From Amycolatopsis pittospori (GTDB lineage: Bacteria; Actinomycetota; Actinomycetes; Mycobacteriales; Pseudonocardiaceae), in the NCBI RefSeq assembly GCF_013870525.1, contig NZ_JACBXD010000041.1:1-64000 (forward strand): 64,000 nucleotides of DNA. The letters run 5' to 3'. The notes under the pieces are model-generated. The model saw nothing but the letters and a program-made list of their open reading frames with translations. It made no database searches and was not told where the DNA came from. A program made the translations under genes and the position numbers. Shown here one piece after another: positions 61,094 to 64,000 of the stretch (the first letter of the stretch is position 1; each line of letters starts with the position of its first letter).

Positions 61094-61109
61094 TTGGGAC
61101 GCTTCCCAA
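61094..61109. promoter_or_regulatory. Inverted repeat upstream of the cysteine leader
   Basis: TTGGGA (61094-61099) and TCCCAA (61104-61109) form an inverted repeat, and a related GGTTGGGAACC lies at 61072-61082. They sit between the thioredoxin stop and the leader peptide promoter; a regulator site is possible. Confidence 0.3.
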
Positions 61110-61118
61110 AATTCGGGA

Positions 61119-61538
61119 TCAGACGTTCGTCAGGTGGGGCTTCAGAGCTTCGAGAAGCTCCTGACCTCGGGGAACGCCGCCGACGCGGAGCAGCTCACGG
61201 CCGTCGGGCGTCAGGGCGAGCGTCGTCGGAGTCCGCAATACCGAAAGTGCCTGGGCGACTTCCGGGGTCTCGGTGACGTCGAGATCGACGTGGGTCAGCC
61301 CGCCGGTCTTCTCCGCGAGGGCCGACAGGATCGCGCGGGTGTGGCGGCACGGCGCGCAGAACGTGGTGGAGATCTGGACCAGGGTGACGCCTTCGGGCGC
61401 GAGCGCGCCGGAGACGCGGTCCGGGAGTGTGGGCGCGCCGGACTTCGCCGCCCGGATGCGGCCGTTGCGCGCCTGGAGCAGCGCGCCCGCCACACCGCCG
61501 AGCACCAAGACCCCCAGCAGCACCCACACTCCGGTCAC
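61119..61538 (-). CDS. Membrane-tethered thioredoxin-like protein
   Basis: 139 aa. N-terminal helix (about 5-22) then a thioredoxin fold with CAPC in VQISTTFCAPCRHTRAIL; the cis-Pro is in LRTPTTLAL. Active site probably outside the membrane if the helix is a signal anchor. Corresponds by order to ThiX. Upstream of the cysteine leader and sulfur genes, but it may have its own promoter. Confidence 0.8.
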   Translation of the reverse strand: MTGVWVLLGVLVLGGVAGALLQARNGRIRAAKSGAPTLPDRVSGALAPEGVTLVQISTTFCAPCRHTRAILSALAEKTGGLTHVDLDVTETPEVAQALSVLRTPTTLALTPDGRELLRVGGVPRGQELLEALKPHLTNV

Positions 61539-61561
61539 TTCGAGATCACCCCTGTGTCAGC

Positions 61562-62455
61562 TCAACCCTGTGGCTTCGCTCCGCTGAAGGCGACGTTCTT
61601 GCCTTCGCCCTTGATGGTCACCGTGCCGCTGTTCACGCGCACCGACGTCGGGGTCACCGAGAACGGCATGGCACCGGTGTCGATGGTCGCGTTGAAGTTC
61701 GGCAGCAGCGCGTCCTGCACCGCTTGGGGAACGACGGTGGTCTCCTTGTCATTCCCGAACTGCAGTCGCTTGGGCTCGATGCTGATCTTCTGACCGTTCA
61801 GTTCGATCATCGCGAAGCAGAAGATCTCCACCTTCTGGCCCGCGATCTGCACGTTGCCGGACAGCCGGATGCCCGCACTGGAGCTGTCGATCGGCTCGCC
61901 CTGCGCGTTGGTCGTGGGCGGGGTCGTCTCGCCCTGGCCGCTCTCGCCGTTGCGGACGTAGTCCTCGGTGACCGGCTCGATCTTCAGGTTCTCGATCTTG
62001 TCGAGCGGAGCCTGCTTCGCGATGTCGGCGGCCTTGATGGTCACCTCGCCCTTGAGCGTCGCGATGCTGATCGCCTTCGTGTTGCCGTTCATCAGGTCCG
62101 AAAGCGGCGCCGTGACGTCGCTCATGTCGGCGTTGAAGTCCACATCACGCAACTTCGGCGGAACGGCGACGCCCTGGGCGTTCACGGTGATGTGACTGTA
62201 GTCACCGGAAAGGGCCTGGGTGAGGAACGGGAAACCGTGCACCGTGACCGCCGGATCGTTGGCCAGGTTCAGTTGTTCACGGGCCTTTTGGGAGATCGTG
62301 TGCTCGGCGAACGCCGCCGCCCCGAAATCGGCCCCGACCAGCAGCACCACCAGTACCGCGAGGGCGATGAGCCAGCCCCGGCCACGTCGCTTCGGTCGCT
62401 TGGCGGGCCGCCCCGGAGAAGGTCGTCCGTCATGCGCCACGGGCCTGCTCACCAT
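61562..62455 (-). CDS. LmeA-like DUF2993 phospholipid-binding protein
   Basis: 297 aa. Basic N-terminus, one signal-anchor helix (about 28-48), then the DUF2993 domain (VHGFPFLTQALSGDYSHITVNAQGV and PPKLRDVDFNADMSDVTAPLSDL). In mycobacteria LmeA is a periplasmic phospholipid-binding protein needed for lipomannan maturation. Gene order matches the mycobacterial locus. A disordered insert (NGESGQGETTPPTTNAQGEP) breaks the domain. Confidence 0.8.
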   Translation of the reverse strand: MVSRPVAHDGRPSPGRPAKRPKRRGRGWLIALAVLVVLLVGADFGAAAFAEHTISQKAREQLNLANDPAVTVHGFPFLTQALSGDYSHITVNAQGVAVPPKLRDVDFNADMSDVTAPLSDLMNGNTKAISIATLKGEVTIKAADIAKQAPLDKIENLKIEPVTEDYVRNGESGQGETTPPTTNAQGEPIDSSSAGIRLSGNVQIAGQKVEIFCFAMIELNGQKISIEPKRLQFGNDKETTVVPQAVQDALLPNFNATIDTGAMPFSVTPTSVRVNSGTVTIKGEGKNVAFSGAKPQG

Positions 62456-62598
62456 CGTGTCGAATCTCCTTCGCGTACCTCTTTGGCCAGGTGTGATCGA
62501 TCCAGCACGGGGTAGGTGTCCGGCTGTTCACCCGCTATTCTCACTAAGCACCGGCTGTAGCCACGTTCGAGGCGACTACAAGTGAGGGCGGTGCGGCG

Positions 62599-63357
62599 AT
62601 GAGCCTGGACCTGTTGGTATTGACTGCGGAACCCGATGCGACCGCGGTGCTCCCCGCCCTGGATCTGCTGCCCCACACCGTACGCGTCCGTGCTCCGGAA
62701 GTGACCGCGCTGCTCGACGCGGGCCACCGTGACGTGATCTTGCTCGACGCCCGCACCGATCTGGCCTCCGCGAAGAGCCTCTGTCGCCTGCTCAAGGGCG
62801 CCGGTGAGGACGAGGCCACGACGCCGATCATCGCCGTCGTCGGCGAAGGCGGTCTGGTCGCGGTCAGCGCGGAATGGCGCACCGACGACATCCTGCTCCC
62901 GACGGCCGGTCCCGCCGAGGTCGACGCCCGGCTGCGGCTGGTCACCACCCGCGACGGTGCCGCTTCGCAGGTCGAAGCCGAACTCCGCGTCGGCGAGCTC
63001 GTCATCGACGAAGCGACGTACACCGCGAAGCTCCGCAAGCGCACTCTCGAACTCACGTACAAGGAGTTCGAGCTCCTCAAGTACCTCGCGCAGCACGCCG
63101 GCCGGGTCTTTACCCGCGCCCAGCTGCTGCAGGAGGTCTGGGGCTACGACTTCTTCGGCGGCACGCGCACGGTGGACGTCCACGTGCGGCGCCTGCGCGC
63201 CAAGCTGGGCCCCGAGCACGAGCAGATGATCGGGACCGTGCGCAACGTCGGCTACAAGTTCGAGCGGCCCGCCAAGGGTGCCGCGGCGAAGCAGCAGCCT
63301 CAGGCCATCGCCCCGCACGCGAGCATCTACGAGCCGACCGAGCTTTCCTCGCACTGA
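62599..63357 (+). CDS. glnR: Orphan OmpR-family response regulator GlnR
   Basis: 252 aa. An atypical receiver (about 1-120) keeps the Asp of VILLDARTDLASA but lacks a classic acidic pocket, as in GlnR of other actinobacteria that is not phosphorylated in the usual way. The C-terminal winged helix (about 130-230) is LTYKEFELLKYLAQHAGRVFTRAQLLQEVWGYDFFGGTRTVDVHVRRLR. Master regulator of nitrogen genes. Followed by mshD. Confidence 0.9.
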   Translation: MSLDLLVLTAEPDATAVLPALDLLPHTVRVRAPEVTALLDAGHRDVILLDARTDLASAKSLCRLLKGAGEDEATTPIIAVVGEGGLVAVSAEWRTDDILLPTAGPAEVDARLRLVTTRDGAASQVEAELRVGELVIDEATYTAKLRKRTLELTYKEFELLKYLAQHAGRVFTRAQLLQEVWGYDFFGGTRTVDVHVRRLRAKLGPEHEQMIGTVRNVGYKFERPAKGAAAKQQPQAIAPHASIYEPTELSSH

Positions 63358-63423
63358 ATCCCGTCCCTTCCTGTCTGACAAGACGTCCAGGCGTGGATCG
63401 GGTTCCCGAGTAGGGTCGGTTTC

Positions 63424-64000
63424 ATGCTTCATCTGGCTTGGACCGGTGACCCGGACACGGAAGAGATCCGCCGCTTCCTGCTCGCCGTGCGCGAGGCCGA
63501 CGGACGCCCTGAGGACACCGGTTTCGCCGGTGGCCGGCACCTTTCGGGGCGCCTCGACGGCGAGCTGGTCGCGTACGCGCATCTGGACACCGAAGGCGAT
63601 TCGCACGGCAACCAGGTCGCCGAACTGTTCGTCCACCCGGAGCACCGGCGGTCCGGTCACGGCAGAGCGCTCGTCAAAGCACTCGTCGAACGCGTCGACG
63701 GGAAGCCGCTGCGCGTCTGGGCGCACGGCGATCACCCCGCCGCCGTCCACATCGCCGGGACCGAAGGCTTCGAACGAGCGCGAGAGCTGCTGATCCTGCA
63801 CGCGGACGTCGAGGCGGCCGACTGGCCGGAACCCGTGACGTGCGAAGGGGTCACGCTGCGCACGTTCGTTCCCGGTCAGGACGAGGAGGCGATGGTCCGC
63901 GTCAACGCGCGCGCCTTCGACTGGCATCCCGAACAGGGTGCGCTGACCGCCGACGAGGTCCGCGCGACCGAGAAGGAAGCCTGGTTCGACCCCGAGGGTT
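63424..64000 (+). CDS. mshD: Mycothiol synthase, N-terminal part, partial
   Basis: The gene continues beyond the window; 192 residues are visible. Two GNAT domains are expected; the first shows VAELFVHPEHRRSGHGRALVKAL, then LRVWAHGDHPAAVHIAGTEGF; the second begins at VTLRTFVPGQDEEAMVRVNARAF. MshD acetylates Cys-GlcN-Ins to finish mycothiol, the actinobacterial thiol. Position after glnR matches M. tuberculosis. Confidence 0.85.
   Translation, partial: MLHLAWTGDPDTEEIRRFLLAVREADGRPEDTGFAGGRHLSGRLDGELVAYAHLDTEGDSHGNQVAELFVHPEHRRSGHGRALVKALVERVDGKPLRVWAHGDHPAAVHIAGTEGFERARELLILHADVEAADWPEPVTCEGVTLRTFVPGQDEEAMVRVNARAFDWHPEQGALTADEVRATEKEAWFDPEG

Noticed and set aside
59680..61164. Plus-strand open frame opposite the sulfur operon
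   Set aside because: Antisense shadow of sulfurtransferase and DUF4395 genes.

Overview
The window is high-GC actinobacterial DNA, almost certainly from Amycolatopsis or a close relative in the Pseudonocardiaceae. The evidence is the many GTG starts, an EspG/WXG100 type VII secretion gene set, an XRE-DUF397 pair, two DUF574-type methyltransferases, mycothiol synthase, an orphan GlnR regulator and an RsiG-type c-di-GMP-binding anti-sigma factor. Genes are tightly packed. I see no rRNA, tRNA, CRISPR array, transposase or prophage.

Layout. 1-2.7 kb: end of a type VII secretion locus (substrate tail, EspG chaperone, small ESX-like protein, WXG100-polyGly-lytic transglycosylase). 3-11 kb: flavin monooxygenase divergent from a GntR-TetR fusion regulator, aminotransferase, methyltransferase, HAD/threonine aldolase pair, an ECF sigma factor with a putative anti-sigma, TetR. 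11-19 kb: purB, an amino-acid ABC importer operon with three tandem paralogous binding proteins, MOSC protein, SAM hydrolase, purC. 19-27 kb: deacetylase-like protein, metallo-hydrolase, ArsR-type regulator/MFS pair, aldehyde dehydrogenase, GMC oxidoreductase. 27-34 kb: purS-purQ, a heterodimeric ABC exporter with strongly degenerate motifs, purL. 34-43 kb: pentapeptide-type membrane proteins, two GH25 lysozymes, a type VII-associated protein, sterol-carrier-like protein, methyltransferase, XRE/DUF397 module. 43-46 kb: purF, purM, arfB. 46-54 kb: acetyltransferase, VanZ, oxidoreductase, hydrolase, hydroxyacyl-CoA dehydrogenase, DUF3073, asparaginase, rsiG. 54-64 kb: ygfZ, pabC, ParB-like protein, pxpC-pxpB, nitrobindin-like protein, a sulfur operon (thioredoxin-like protein, cysteine leader peptide, DUF4395, thiosulfate sulfurtransferase, DUF1416), LmeA-like protein, glnR and the start of mshD.

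From memory, the core (purB, purC, purSQ, purL, sterol-carrier-like gene, purF, purM, DUF3073, pabC, nitrobindin-like, DUF1416, sulfurtransferase, thioredoxin, lmeA, glnR, mshD) follows the Mycobacterium tuberculosis Rv0777-Rv0819 order. The other genes look like lineage-specific insertions between these anchors.

The strongest non-gene signal is a set of intergenic palindromes, mostly 15-27 bp near-perfect stems, at the 3' ends of genes. Several fall into sequence families whose copies differ by compensatory changes. Some supply the stop codon of the adjacent gene, and one (2731-2994) contains another hairpin nested inside it. Other highlights: a leaderless cysteine leader peptide upstream of the sulfur operon, an ABC exporter pair whose broken NBD motifs complement each other, RsiG with both c-di-GMP motifs (one carrying His for Gln), and a cluster of TGCA motifs in the XRE-DUF397 spacer.
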